A stretch of DNA of 64,000 nucleotides from a bacterium (GTDB lineage: Bacteria; Chloroflexota; Anaerolineae; Caldilineales; Caldilineaceae), in the NCBI GenBank assembly GCA_016124945.1, contig WGMT01000011.1:1-64000 (forward strand), in the 5' to 3' direction. The notes under the pieces are model-generated. The model did not search any database. It was not told the origin of the DNA and saw only the letters and a list, made by a program, of their open reading frames with translations. The number at the start of each line of letters is the position of its first letter. Positions within the stretch are counted from its first letter, which is position 1. The translations under genes were made by a program, and so were the position numbers. Positions 8,113-19,300 of this stretch are shown here, one piece after another.

Positions 8113-8485
8113 CGTCGAAAACCCCGTCGTGCGCCTGTGCATGGACGGCACGCAGGCCGAGTTCGATCACCGCCACGTCGACGCCTGCACGCTCTACCAT
8201 CGCGCGTGGAACAGCGCCGCCGATGACTACGAACGCTGTATCGCCGCCCACTACGTGGCCCGCTACCAGACGTTGCCACAGGAGATTCTGGCGTGGAATC
8301 AGCTTGCGCTTAAGCACGCCGAAGCGGTGAACGACGAGCGGGTCACGTCGTTTTTCCCGTCGCTCTACGTCAACTTGGGCCACGCGCACGAACAGGTCGG
8401 TCAGATCGAAGAGGCGCAGCGCTATTACAATCTGGCCGCGGCGTCGGGGACGATTCCGCCGCGGCGGGCAACAAATAGAGATTAG
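8105..8485 (+). CDS. Small TPR-like protein
   Basis: Predicted 126-residue helical protein with two to three tetratricopeptide-like helices, for example LYHRAWNSAADDYERCIAAH and YVNLGHAHEQVGQIEEAQRY. It resembles small stand-alone TPR proteins of unknown partner. GTG 8105 is taken as the start because it places VENPVVRLCMDG at the N-terminus; ATG 8142 is an alternative. The stop TAG (8483-8485) lies inside the first GATTAGG unit of the following repeat array. Confidence 0.6.
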   Translation: MIDVENPVVRLCMDGTQAEFDHRHVDACTLYHRAWNSAADDYERCIAAHYVARYQTLPQEILAWNQLALKHAEAVNDERVTSFFPSLYVNLGHAHEQVGQIEEAQRYYNLAAASGTIPPRRATNRD

Positions 8486-8553
8486 GAGATTGGGTGATTA
8501 GGCGATTGGGGATCGTGTACAGGATCTGAAATCGCCTAATCCCTCAATCGCCA
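8480..8553. repeat. Two-armed inverted GATTAGG element
   Basis: Left arm 8480-8510 is four 8-base units of GATTAGGN/GATTGGGN. GATTAGGCGATT (8496-8507) pairs perfectly with 8530-8541. The core contains GATCGTGTACAGGATCTGAA, nearly the same as the centre of the palindrome at 9050-9095 on the far side of the next gene. Confidence 0.85.
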
Positions 8554-8610
8554 AGTCCATAAAATTCAGACTCCGAAACCATCAAATCTCTGTGAAAAGG
8601 AGATGCCTTT

Positions 8611-9048
8611 ATGGATCCGTCCATCTTCGAACGCAATCGTGCGTCTACGGCGCGCCTCCGCTCCCTGACCGAACGCCTTACCGATGTCGAAATGCAACAT
8701 CCTGTCGGCGAACATTGGACGGTGGCCATCGCCCTGGCCCATCTGGCCTTTTGGGATCGGCGCGCCAGCTATGTCCTGTCGATGACGCAGCGTGAGGGCA
8801 AGGTCTCGGCCCCGGATATGGACATGCAAATGGCCAATGATCTGTCCTTGCCGTTATGGGCGGCGATTCCACCTCGCGAAGCCGCCCGTCTGGCTATCGA
8901 AAGCGCAGACAGCCTGGATACGCAGCTCGAAAGCTACCCGCAAGCGTTGCTTGCCCAGGTCCACGCCCACACCCAGCGCTGGGTTGAGCGCGACTGGCAC
9001 CGCAATAGCCATCTGGACGAAGTCGAAGCGGCATTGACGGAGAGGTAG
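8611..9048 (+). CDS. DinB / maleylpyruvate isomerase N-terminal-like protein
   Basis: Predicted 145-residue four-helix-bundle protein of the DinB-like metal-binding superfamily. It shows VGEHWTVAIALAHLAFWDRR around residues 31-50, where the histidine in HLAFWD is the usual metal ligand, and a C-terminal HRNSHLDEVEAAL with a second typical histidine. Such proteins are thiol-dependent transferases or isomerases, or are uncharacterised. ATG 8611 follows AAGGAG at 8598-8603. Related repeat elements flank it on both sides. Confidence 0.65.
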   Translation: MDPSIFERNRASTARLRSLTERLTDVEMQHPVGEHWTVAIALAHLAFWDRRASYVLSMTQREGKVSAPDMDMQMANDLSLPLWAAIPPREAARLAIESADSLDTQLESYPQALLAQVHAHTQRWVERDWHRNSHLDEVEAALTER

Positions 9049-9049
9049 A

Positions 9050-9095
9050 GATTAGGGGATTTCAGATCGTGTACACGATCTGAAATCCCCTAATC
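9050..9095. repeat. Perfect 46-bp palindrome
   Basis: All 46 bases form an uninterrupted perfect palindrome centred between 9072 and 9073 (centre GTGTACAC). It begins one base after the stop codon of the preceding gene. The outer part has GATTAGGGG-type units and the centre matches the core of the element at 8480-8553. It could act as a terminator-like cruciform, but has no T-tract. Confidence 0.95.
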
Positions 9096-9105
9096 CCCCA
9101 ATCGC

Positions 9106-9198
9106 TTGCCCGAAAGCGTCGTCGAAGACGTCATCGACTTCCGCCAGGGTTATCAGGGGTTGTACTACTGTTTCAGTCATCCGCTGCCGCAGCAGTGA
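9106..9198 (+). pseudogene. Possible C-terminal gene remnant
   Basis: A 30-codon open frame from TTG 9106 ends at TGA 9196-9198 and encodes VVEDVIDFRQGYQGLYYCFS and then HPLPQQ. Its base composition is like the metabolic genes and unlike the AT-rich gene that follows, suggesting the tail of a lost gene. No ribosome-binding site is seen and the family is not recognised. Confidence 0.25.
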
Positions 9199-9383
9199 GA
9201 TATGATAACAATCCACGGTTAGCAAGGATGGAATTACTACAAACTATTTTTGTAACTTTCTTACAGTTGTCGATGTTATTTTGCTTTTTCACCGACTTCA
9301 CATTGATGTTTTTGTAACATGGCGTCGGTTTCTAAGACATTTTCGGAGCAAGTTTTTAACTCAAGAAAGGTAGTGAAACCACC
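9199..9383 (+). promoter_or_regulatory. AT-rich upstream region of AIPR gene with direct and inverted repeats
   Basis: The region is markedly AT-rich compared with what precedes it. TTTTTGTAAC occurs at 9247-9256 and 9309-9318, and TACAAA (9238-9243) / TTTGTA (9249-9254) form an inverted repeat. These could be operator or promoter sites. AAGAAAGG before the ATG at 9384 is a plausible ribosome-binding site. Confidence 0.35.
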
Positions 9384-11099
9384 ATGGATTTGGTAACAAA
9401 AAATCTTGTTGCAGCATTCCGAAACGAAGAATCGTTGCCTGATGATCTGCAAGACTCAGTGCTTTTTGAGCATTTTGTTAATTATTGTGTCGTTTCGGCA
9501 AACTATGGTGAAGAGTTTGACCTTAGTGACATTCATCTTGGAGGTGGAAATGATTTGGGGATTGACGGAATAGCCATCATCGTAAATGGAAGTCTTGTGA
9601 CAGACCAAGTGGAAGTTGACGACCTCTCTGGTGTCAATAAATATCTAGACGTAGAGTTTGTATTTACTCAGGCCAAAATGAGTTCAAATTTTGATGGGGG
9701 AGAAATATCTAGTTTTTTCTTCGGGGCAAAAGATTTGTTTGCAACCAAGCCTGCACTACCTCGGAATGACCGAGTAAAGGAAAAAGCTAATATTATCGAG
9801 GCTGTTTATGAAAAGAGTAGCCTGTTCAAGAAGGGTAATCCTTGTCTACGTATGTATTATGTTACTACTGGTAAATGGCAAGAAGATAGCAAACTCTTGT
9901 CGAGAATAGACAATGAAAAAGAAACTCTCCTAGATCTTAACATTTTTCGAAACGTAGAATTTACTCCGGTTGATGCGCGCACTCTTCAAAGGCTTTATAG
10001 CAAGGCCAAGAATCGTCTATCAAAATCAATTACGTTTGTAGGTAAGGTTACTCTCCCTACACTTCCGGGCGTTCAAGAGTCGTATCTCGGATATCTACCC
10101 GTCGACGAGTACTTAAAACTTATCACCGACGATGGTGGCAATATCCTGCGGGGTTTGTTCTATGACAATGTTAGAGATTATCAAGGAGATAACCCAGTAA
10201 ACAAGGAAATTGAAGACACCCTAAAATCTGACGAGCGAGATCTGTTTGTCTTGCTCAATAATGGCATAACTATTGTCTCAGAATCGCTAAGCATAACAGG
10301 TGATACCTTCACTATTGAAGACTATCAAATTGTTAATGGTTGCCAAACAAGCCACGTGCTGTTTAACAACAAGGAACTCCTGTCTTCAAAACTCCAAGTT
10401 CCTGTCAAGCTTATCGTGTCCCAAGACACCGAAGTCAAGAATCGAGTCATAAAGGCCACAAATCGTCAGACGCCTGTAAAGACAGAGGAGCTTACTGCCT
10501 TAACTGACTTCCAAAAATCGCTAGAGGATTATTACGCAGCCATAAAGGGTGAGTGCCAATTGTTCTATGAACGACGCTCTCAGCAGTATCGTTCGACATC
10601 TGGCATTGAGAAAATTCGCATCGTAAGCATTCCCAATCAAATCCGGTCTTTTTCTTCAATGTTTCTGCGATTGCCTCATCAAGCGAGTCGATATTATGGA
10701 ACGCTACTAAAGTCCATTGAAAACAAAATTTTCATTCCAGAGCATCCTCCTATCGCCTACTATGTGAGTGCGCTTGCTTTATATAGATTTGAATTCTACG
10801 CACGAAGACGACTCATTGAATCAAAGTACAGACCGTTTAAATATCATTTGCTTGGCATAGTGCGGATGCAAACATTAGGTATTGCTCTTCCAGCAATGGT
10901 ATCAAACAAGTTTGAAAAGACCTGTAAACCATTGAAGGACATTCTTGAAGATGAAGACGCTGGTCTAGGAACCTACCAAAAATCACTGGAGATTCTCGAC
11001 GAGCTTTTGAAAGGCGATTATGCCCGGGATAGGGCAAAGGACGCATCGTTGATAACTGATGCTGAACAATACATTGCGAGTTCGGTAAAGCCATCCTAA
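9384..11099 (+). CDS. AIPR-family abortive phage infection protein
   Basis: Predicted 571-residue protein of the AIPR family (PF10592), implicated in abortive infection against phages. The hallmark region is at about residues 285-325: LFVLLNNGITIVSES, then YQIVNGCQTSHVLFN. The N-terminal third contains VEFVFTQAKMSSNFDGGEIS, like the restriction-endonuclease-like part of these proteins. Codon use is much more AT-rich than the flanking genes, and no phage or restriction genes lie beside it, consistent with acquisition as a single gene. Starts at ATG 9384. A defence role follows from the family, not from the context. Confidence 0.85.
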   Translation: MDLVTKNLVAAFRNEESLPDDLQDSVLFEHFVNYCVVSANYGEEFDLSDIHLGGGNDLGIDGIAIIVNGSLVTDQVEVDDLSGVNKYLDVEFVFTQAKMSSNFDGGEISSFFFGAKDLFATKPALPRNDRVKEKANIIEAVYEKSSLFKKGNPCLRMYYVTTGKWQEDSKLLSRIDNEKETLLDLNIFRNVEFTPVDARTLQRLYSKAKNRLSKSITFVGKVTLPTLPGVQESYLGYLPVDEYLKLITDDGGNILRGLFYDNVRDYQGDNPVNKEIEDTLKSDERDLFVLLNNGITIVSESLSITGDTFTIEDYQIVNGCQTSHVLFNNKELLSSKLQVPVKLIVSQDTEVKNRVIKATNRQTPVKTEELTALTDFQKSLEDYYAAIKGECQLFYERRSQQYRSTSGIEKIRIVSIPNQIRSFSSMFLRLPHQASRYYGTLLKSIENKIFIPEHPPIAYYVSALALYRFEFYARRRLIESKYRPFKYHLLGIVRMQTLGIALPAMVSNKFEKTCKPLKDILEDEDAGLGTYQKSLEILDELLKGDYARDRAKDASLITDAEQYIASSVKPS

Positions 11100-11338
11100 T
11101 TCTGTTTATGTAGGTTAGGCATCTAAACAAAACTCATAATTTCCATCCGCAACTGGTATTGGAAAGCAAGAAGGCAGAGGGCGAATTGCCTATTAGTTCC
11201 AAAAGATTTGGGTTTCAATTCTTTTTTGAATCCTCATAATCCTTGTAATCCATGGATAAATTCTTTTGTGCTCTTTGCGTTTTTGCGGTGAATTTCTTCC
11301 TGTCTGCGCTTTGTATGTGTTGGGCTAAGGAGGACACG

Positions 11339-11656
11339 ATGACGACGATCCTGTTGCTCTACATTTTCAGTGGTCTGCTGTTGATGGGGCTGGCGGTGCC
11401 GCTGATCCAGCGCAAGATTGCGCCCAACGGGTGGTACGGTTTCCGCATCTCACGCACGCTGAACGACCCCGCAGTTTTGTATCGCGCCAATGCCGTGGCC
11501 GGACGCTGGCTTTTCGCCACCGGCCTGGTGACGGTGATCGCCGCCGTCGTCCTGGCGCTGTTGCCGCTAAGTGTGGACACCTACGCGCTGAGTTGTACGG
11601 CGGTAATCGGCGTCATGCTGTTCGTCACGCTTATCCAAAGTTTCCGTTCGTTGTGA
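11339..11656 (+). CDS. SdpI-family membrane protein
   Basis: Predicted 105-residue integral membrane protein with three hydrophobic helices (about residues 2-20, 50-70 and 80-100). The sequence KIAPNGWYGFRISRTLNDPAV between helices one and two is typical of the SdpI/YhfL-type family, whose founding member gives immunity to the SdpC killing factor in Bacillus. ATG 11339 is chosen because TAAGGAGG lies at 11325-11332; the frame upstream to 11252 looks like translated repeat sequence. The next gene begins 9 bases after its stop, suggesting an operon. Immunity here is only a possibility. Confidence 0.7.
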   Translation: MTTILLLYIFSGLLLMGLAVPLIQRKIAPNGWYGFRISRTLNDPAVLYRANAVAGRWLFATGLVTVIAAVVLALLPLSVDTYALSCTAVIGVMLFVTLIQSFRSL

Positions 11657-11665
11657 GGAGTTACT

Positions 11666-12802
11666 ATGTCTTGGAGACACTTGTTGCCGTTGGGATTGAC
11701 CTTCTTTGTCTGCTTTGCTGCGGTGACCTTCCTGGCCACACCCGCCGAGGACATCCACGCGCAGGCGCGGCGCACACCCACGCCCAATGCCCGCCAATCC
11801 GCCGCTGTGGAAAAGCTTTTCACCAATTTCATCGACGACACCACGCCCGGCGCGGCGGTGCTGGTGAGCAAGGACGGTCAACTCGTCTACCGCGGCGGCT
11901 TCGGGCTGGCCGATCTCGAGGACAGTACGCCGATCACGCCGGAACTGAGCTTTCACCTCGGCTCCGTGGGCAAGCAGTTCACGGCGGTGGCGATTATGAT
12001 CCTGGCGGAACGGGGCGAACTTGCTTTCGACAATCCCATCGGCGACTACCTGCCCGAACTGCCGTGGGGACAGCGTGTCACCATCCGCCAACTGCTTAAC
12101 CACACATCGGGCGTCCCCGACTACGACACCAGCACGTCGCTCTACGACGCGCTCTTCGACCGCTCCGACACCCCCAATAACGATGATCTGCTGGCGGTGC
12201 TCTCAGAGCGGCGGCGGTTGACCACGACGGCAGGGCGCACTTTTGCGTACAGCAACACCGGCTACGACCTGCTAGGCATCCTCATCGAACGCATCAGTGG
12301 ACAATCCTACGCCGATTTTATGCAAGAGACGATCTTCGATCCGCTGGAGATGACGCGCAGTTTCTCCGCGCCCAACCGTCCGCGCAACGCTAGGCAGTGG
12401 GTGGTGCATAGCTACACTGTGGATGACGACGACGAACTCGTCGCCTACGACGAGGACGCGCTCGACGGCCTCACCGGCTCCGGCTCAATCTACGCCTCTG
12501 TGGACGATCTCCTGCGTTACGATCGGGCGCTTTTCGGCGGCGAGTTGGTGAGCGAAGAGACCTTCGCCGAAGCGCTCAAACCTGCCCGCCTCAACAATGG
12601 ACGCAGCTCCTACTACGGCTTCGGCTGGGAATTGGACAAAGACGGCGCGTACATCACGCATGCCGGCGCATGGCTTGCCTTCCAATCGTGCTACGTGCAT
12701 TACCTCGAACAAAATTTCTCCGTCATCGTTCTTTTCAACCAGGACTACGAAGACGCCGATGTGTGTGAGATCGCGTTCGAAATTGCGGCGCTGTATGAGT
12801 AG
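11666..12802 (+). CDS. Secreted class C beta-lactamase-like serine hydrolase
   Basis: Predicted 378-residue serine hydrolase of the beta-lactamase/penicillin-binding-protein-like family. An N-terminal signal or anchor helix (residues 5-25) precedes the catalytic domain. Motif one is SVGK (S100 to K103), motif two YSN (Y195-N197), and motif three HAG (H332-G334), the usual order for class C and esterase-like members. It is probably extracytoplasmic and may be a peptidase, esterase or D-alanyl peptide hydrolase; true beta-lactamase activity is not implied. It lies 9 bases after the SdpI-like gene. Confidence 0.85.
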   Translation: MSWRHLLPLGLTFFVCFAAVTFLATPAEDIHAQARRTPTPNARQSAAVEKLFTNFIDDTTPGAAVLVSKDGQLVYRGGFGLADLEDSTPITPELSFHLGSVGKQFTAVAIMILAERGELAFDNPIGDYLPELPWGQRVTIRQLLNHTSGVPDYDTSTSLYDALFDRSDTPNNDDLLAVLSERRRLTTTAGRTFAYSNTGYDLLGILIERISGQSYADFMQETIFDPLEMTRSFSAPNRPRNARQWVVHSYTVDDDDELVAYDEDALDGLTGSGSIYASVDDLLRYDRALFGGELVSEETFAEALKPARLNNGRSSYYGFGWELDKDGAYITHAGAWLAFQSCYVHYLEQNFSVIVLFNQDYEDADVCEIAFEIAALYE

Positions 12803-12845
12803 ACTCTCCATTCACTTCTGACATAACCACGAATTACTTTTCGAC

Positions 12846-12898
12846 CACAGAGAACACAAAGACTTCCATGCGATTTCTTTGGGTTCTCTGTGTTTTTT
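12846..12898 (+). terminator. Intrinsic terminator
   Basis: A stem of 17-base arms (12846-12862 and 12876-12892, one mismatch) with a 13-base loop is followed by six T at 12893-12898. The arm motif is CACAGAGAAC. It lies 44 bases after the hydrolase gene. Confidence 0.8.
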
Positions 12899-13366
12899 GT
12901 GTCTCACTTCTGTTTTTGCTATCTCGTAGCATATCAATAGAGATGACTTGCACAGCTAACGATGTCGGCCTCACCCTGTGCTTATTCTGTGAGAACATCT
13001 GTTTGGTTAAGCTAAACCGCGTATTTTAAGTTTTTTTTATAGATCTATTTGGTATTTTATATACATTAACATTATGATTTTTCTGCTTTTTCTTCTCTTA
13101 AATACAAACGAGCACTAAGATTGAACCCTGTAGGTGAGCCGCACTCCAAGGTTCTAGCCCGAAATTCGCAGCGGCTCGGCAAGGCTGTCCGATGTAAATC
13201 GGGCGTGTAATTGCGCACTGTCATTTCAGGATAGCGACAAGGAGGACATTTCGTACGCGTCATGCTCTGTTCTACGCGCCAACGCTGCAGGCGATTGGGC
13301 GTTTGATATCTTCCACGTGTAACCTTTGCGCGGCTCATCGATCCGCGGCCAACTCCAGGAATTTCT
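12899..13366. other. Intergenic region before the giant gene
   Basis: Bases 13010-13110 are AT-rich and include a run of eight T. From about 13115 the composition rises and carries a segment at 13150-13230 (minus orientation) related to 53308-53396. No gene with convincing coding support was found. A minus-strand frame at 13072-13518 overlaps the start of the giant gene and is probably not real. Confidence 0.6.
13150..13230 (-). repeat. Dispersed 80-90 base segment, copy A
   Basis: The reverse complement of this stretch aligns with 53308-53396 with clear similarity, sharing CCTGAAAT-ACAGTGCGCA, TTTACAT-GG, CTG-GAATTTC and AGAACC in order. Both copies lie upstream of genes, in opposite orientation to the gene here. 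Function unknown. Confidence 0.6.
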
Positions 13367-16300
13367 ATGCACAATAATAGTTTTTGGCTGCGCACCAACC
13401 GTTCGGTTCGTATGTGGTTTGTCCTGGCGTTGGCGGTATTTCTGCCACTGCTCCTACTCTTCACCAGCCTGCGCCAGGCCCACAGCCAGGCGGACATACT
13501 GAGCGAACTCCAGCGCAATGTACAGCGCGCCGGTTCCTATGCCTTCGACACCGACATCACCCAATACACCGTCCCTGTGGCCAACGTCTACAACGTAGGA
13601 CAGACCAGCGAGCGCCAGGACATGCGCATGGAAGGCAAGACCGATCTGCGCAAGAACGCCTTCCAGATGACCCTTTGGTCCGAAGGCGGTAACATCCTCG
13701 ACCTGGGCACAGGCATCGAAATCCAGGCAGAGGACGGCAAGACACTGGCGCGGCAGACGGGCGAAGCCTGGCAGGAGATCGGCGCCATGAGCCCGTCCGT
13801 GATGCCACAGGGCGACTTCCTCACCTTCCTCACTGCCGCCACCCACGTGGAAAAGCAGGGCGAAGAGACACGTAACGGCGTACAATTCACCCGCTACACC
13901 TTCCAGATCGACGGCAAAACCTTTGCCGAAATCGTACGCAAGCGTATGGAAGCGGAACTGCGTGGCGCCGGTTCACTGGCGCCCGATCGCACACTCGGCC
14001 TCTCCCCAGTGATGGCGGAAATGACGGGAAACGGTGAACTCTGGGTAACACGAGACGAATCCGGGCGTGCCTGGCCGCTGCGCCAACAGGTGGAACTGCG
14101 CTTCCCAGCCCAAGAAGGCGTCTGGAGTAGCTCGCACATCACTGTGAATTTCCATGATTTCGGTGCAGACCCTGCCCTTCTGCTGCCCACCTTGCCGGTG
14201 CTCTCATCCTGGCTTTCGCCATGGCTGGAAGCGCTCCTGCGCCTCTTACCCTTCCTCATCACCGGCGCGGTGACCGGCGGTTTTGTGCTGATTGTGATCG
14301 CACGTCGACGCTCACGCCTCGTCTACACGGCGTTGGCGCTGGCCTGTATCGCCTCAATGCTGACTGCGCCGCTGCTCCAATCCGTCTACGCGGCTCAGGC
14401 GGATGAACGGCTTTACGCCCAGCAGGCCGCCGAAACGGCCCGGCAGCAAGAAATGGAAACGTTGCAGGAGATGATGACGCCGCAAGAGAGCGTCTCTAAG
14501 GCAGCCACCCTTGCCTCGCTGGAAATGATCCGCGGGGACGATGGCCGCGATAGCGACAGCGACGGCGTCACCGACGTACAGGCGGCCATCATCGGAGCCA
14601 ATCCTTTTGCTGCCGCGGATGATGATTTCCTGTTGCAAACGATGATTGGTGCTCTGCAAGCCGTCGATCCCAACCTCGACAGCGACGGCGACGGCTTGAC
14701 CGATCAAGAAGAGATCCTCCTGGGTACGCTGCCCGACGTCGCCGACAGCGACGGAGACGGCATCATCGACTCTCTGGAGATCCAGGGCTTCACCTGGGGC
14801 GGGCAGCAGTGGTATAGCAACCCGCTGGAACAGGACTCCAACAACGACGGTATCCCCGACACCAACGAGTGGAACAGCCCAGATCTACCCAATACCACCT
14901 GGGACACCGACAACGACGGCATCCCCGACATCGCAGACCGCGACAACGACGGCGATGGCGTCCCCGACGCCTACGATCTCTCACCCTTCGCCGCCCCCGC
15001 CGAAACCTATTCGGCAGACGCGCCGCTGCAACTGTCACTCACCGGCATGACACCGGGGAAGACCGTCTTCGTTGATTACCAGGTGCGTCCCACCAACCCC
15101 GAACATCTCTGGTACGCCTTCAGCGCGCTCGATTGGCCCGACGACAGCGCCGGCGCGCTTAAAGACATAGACAAGAGCATCAACGACGTCACCTTGACGC
15201 CCATGCTCGAAATTTTGCTCTCCCAGCCGCCCTACCACCTGCCGCTGACCACGCCCAGCGTCTCTGTCCCCATTCGCGGGGTGCAAGAGCCGGGCGGAGG
15301 TTTTTCGCCCACGCTTCCGCTTGCGCCGGTTTCCGGAACTCTCACCCTGACCCAGTCGGGCGACAATGTAGAAGTTAAAGGCAATGTTAACCGCCCCGCC
15401 TTTCTCTCGATTCACCGCGGAACGTGTGTGGCCGTGGGTGGGGTTGTGGGCCAGACGTTGAGCGTGACAACCACGGGCAATGGATCGATTGTGCCGCTTT
15501 TGCTCAATGGGCGGAAGTTGGCCGATCTGGCGCGTGGCGGCTTCAGCATCTGGATCACCGAACAGGCCAACAACGGCCTGCTCCTCGGCTGTGGTGAGAT
15601 CCCCGCCGTGCCCTTTGTGGGCGATCAGATGGTGGATCGCAGCGCGCTCCAACCCTACCAGATCAGCGTGCGCGACGTCAGCAAGGACGGGCTGGTCAAA
15701 GCGCTCTACGCGCCGCTGCAACTGGTGGTGGACAAAGATGGCGGTGCGCGTGTCGCCTTTGGTGCGCAGATTCCCTTCCTGATACAGGAGGCCGGGGAAT
15801 CGCTGGAGCAGCAAGTGCGCATGGTCTGGTCGGTGCAGATGAAGAACGACGACGTCTGCGTCTCCAGCCGCCTAAAGCCGATTAAAAACGGCATTGCCTA
15901 CGAATGCGCCGAAACGCAGGACAACGTGCCACAGGTCGTCTATTCCTACCCCGAAACGTGGCAGTTGACCGGCCTGGATCTGCGCGAAGATCACTCTGTG
16001 ACCCTGGCGCAGATCTACGAAGATCCCACCGTAGACGATAACCTCAATTCCGACATTGTGCTCTCTGCGCTGGCCGGCGATCTGGGTAGCACCTTTGTGG
16101 CAGGGCGCACTAACGCGTCGAATGTGCGCGACGTCACCGTGGCCGAAATTGCACGCCGCTTCGACCGCACCAGCAACGGCGCCGTCAGTGAAGAAGAGCG
16201 CTGGGGCATCCCCAACAACCTGCGTGTCATCACCAGCACCTTTCCTACGCTGGATCAGATGACAGTGGGCAGCGTCAACGGCGCAAAGAAGATCCTCGAT

Positions 16301-19300
16301 GACAATTTCACCAGCAGTTGGTCGACGAGCCGACCCATTACACCTACGCTGCTCAACGCCTTTGAATGGCAGTTCCGCGCCTTCAATCTCGACGGCGTCG
16401 GCAAAGACGAAAGCATCACCTACAATCCTGCGACGCGTCAGATTTCCATCGATTGGACGGAGTCGCCCGTTATCACCAAAAACACAATCAAGTGGTTGCC
16501 CTATGCCTATCAAAACGGCGCATGGAACGATTTCAACATTGCCGACTACTGGGACGAACTGAAAACGCGCCTGCAACCTGATTTCGCCGACGAAAGCGAC
16601 CTGCAAGTGGCAGGCGGCAAGGTGATTGCCGTGCAGCTCTACTATCTGGCGATCTTCAACGGCGTCGGCGCCACCGTGCAGATTGGCAATCAGATCCTCG
16701 ACCGCGTTGACGCCAAACGCGACGGCGAGTTGATCCTGGGCAAAGCCGCTGCCGGCGGGTTGGCCTCTGCGGGTAAGTTCTTGCTGAATCTGCACATTGT
16801 CGGTGTACTCACTGGTCCCTTTATCTGGGGCAACAACCAATTTGCCTTATTTAAGGCCATGTACAACCTGATCGAAGGGATCTATGATTTAACCGACGCC
16901 TCCGGCTCCTACCTGGCGCGTCAATTTGTCTTCAAGGGCAGTGTCATTGCAGGACTGAAGGGCGGTGGCATTTTGCTTGGCATCGGCGTCGCCCTTGCCG
17001 CAGTAGCCGGCGCGGCGCTCTTTCTGGGCGACAAGCTGACCGGCGGCACAGGGACTGGCTTTATCAAGCCCGCCGTAATGATTGTCCTGGCGGTGGTGGC
17101 AATTGCCGGCCTCAAATCTGCCATTACCGACACCTTGACGGTGGTGAAGGCAGCTATCAAGTTCGTGAAAGCCGGCTCAGACGCCTTGCAGGGGGCGAAA
17201 CTCACTACCTTTATGTTGTCTTCGGCGAATCTCAAGGCAGCCAAGCTGACGGGCGCGATTGGGCTGATCATCGAATTGGGCCTGCTGTGGGGATATGTAC
17301 TCTACAGCGTCCTCTGGGGGGATGTGGCGGCGGGCAATCTGGATCTGGGGCTGCTGCTGGCCTTTGCCATAGCCGCAACCATTGTTGCCATACTTTACGC
17401 TGCGATTGGGTTGATCCCGATTGTGGGGCAGATCATCGTGGCATTGCTGGGCCTGCTTGACGCCATCTTCAGCGCAGCCTGCGCCATCGAAAACGCCATT
17501 GTCGAGAGGAACCCCGAACTGGCCAACGCCCCGCGCAAGGTCCCACGCACCGAGGGAGGCCAATGTTTCGGCATCAGCACCTGGCTCACTGAGACATTGG
17601 TGCCTGCCTTCTACCAAAAGGACATCGTCTTCGACCTCAGTTCGCCGTTGGTGGCTGCCGGGCGGCGTTTCCCACAGTTGAACAACTTCAGCATCTCCTT
17701 TACCGACGCCATGGCCGGCGCGGTGGCAGGCAACCAGATGCGCTACCAGGCGGTCCTGGGCGGCATTCTGGGGCCGAGCATGCCCAAGAGTGGCGTACAG
17801 AAGGCGTACGAGCCGGAAAACCTGCTCACCACCCGCTACTACGCCGAACTGAGCAGCCAGCCCCGCACCGACATCACCAGCACACTGGCCACCACGCAGG
17901 TGCTTCCCCTCAATTGGACCAGCATCCAATTGGTCCAGCCGCCGTTGCGCTTCACCCAGTACTCGTTTGTGGGCTCCTACAGCTTTGACTTTGATCGTTA
18001 TATCATCACCCTGGACGATCGTCTACTGGAATCCGCCCCAATTTCGTTGACCCACCCCGGCGTCAATGTGCCCTTCGATCTTTACTTCAACTTCGCACTC
18101 AAACTGCCTCTCTACGAGTGTAACTTCGGCTTCTGCTCCTATGGTAAGGAATTCTCCGAGAGTGGCAACGCCACGCGCATGAACGGCCTAGAACTGGACA
18201 TCTTCCCGGCCACCATCGGTGAATTTTACGCCCGCAACTGGGGCACGTGGACGCAAGACGGCAAGACGATGGGCGTCCCCTTCCCCGCCGCCGAGGACTT
18301 TGACAACGACGGCCTCAAGGCTTTCCCCCTCGGCCTCGATCCCAACGACGCCACCTGGGACAGCGACGGCGACGGCCTCAGCGACGGCTTTGAGCTATCC
18401 CCCACCGACCCGCAGACCGGTCAGCCCCTTGCCTACAACTTCAACCCCAACGCCAAAGACAGCGATGGCGACGGCCTCTGCGACGCCGACGAACTCCGCC
18501 TGCGCACCGATCCCAACAATCCAGACACCGACGGCGACGGCCTCAGCGACGGCGAAGAGGTCTACCATCTCAACTGCGAAACCGGCGAATGGGAAGGCGG
18601 CTGGCTCTTTACCTACAACGTCACCAAATCGCTGACGACACGCGTCTCTTCTAATCCGTTGAGCTACGACAGCGACGGTGATGGCATCAGCGACAAGGCC
18701 GAGCGGGATCTGCACCTGTCCGATCCTGCCGCCTATCCCTTCCACCCGGGCGTCTTCAACGTCAGCCCGCTGGGCTTCTACGCCATCAGCAGCGATTTCG
18801 ACCGCTACGTCGCCACCGGCAGCACGCTGATGTACACCACCACGCTGCGCAACAACTTCACCACCGGTGACCTTCGCGCCCAGGGATCGATCCTGCGCAG
18901 CAGTGGCGTTGTGCTGGGCAGCCTCAGCCAGACCGGCGTCTACACCCTCTTTCCCAACAACGAGGTGACCTTCGTCGACACCATCACCACCAGTGGTGGC
19001 TCGGCGCGCACCGCCATCAACAACAGCATCGCCGCTGAATTCCTCACACTGGAACAGGCGGCCACCGGCACACCCGGCTATCAGGCGCAGATCCCCTACG
19101 CCATCACCATCGACGCCGACAAGCCCACCTCCAGCCTCACCTCTGGCACCCACGTGCAGGCGGGCGGCTTCCGCATCATCGGCGGCCGTTCCCAAGACCC
19201 GACTTCGCCCGTCGCCCGCGTGGACGTGCGCATCGACGGCCAGGGCGATTGGACCAGCGCCGAAGGCACCAACGCTTGGGCCTACACCTGGCAGGTACCC

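Noticed and set aside
13072..13518. A minus-strand frame before the giant gene
   Set aside because: It overlaps the giant gene start and has no good start site. The part resembling the dispersed segment is noted as a repeat instead.
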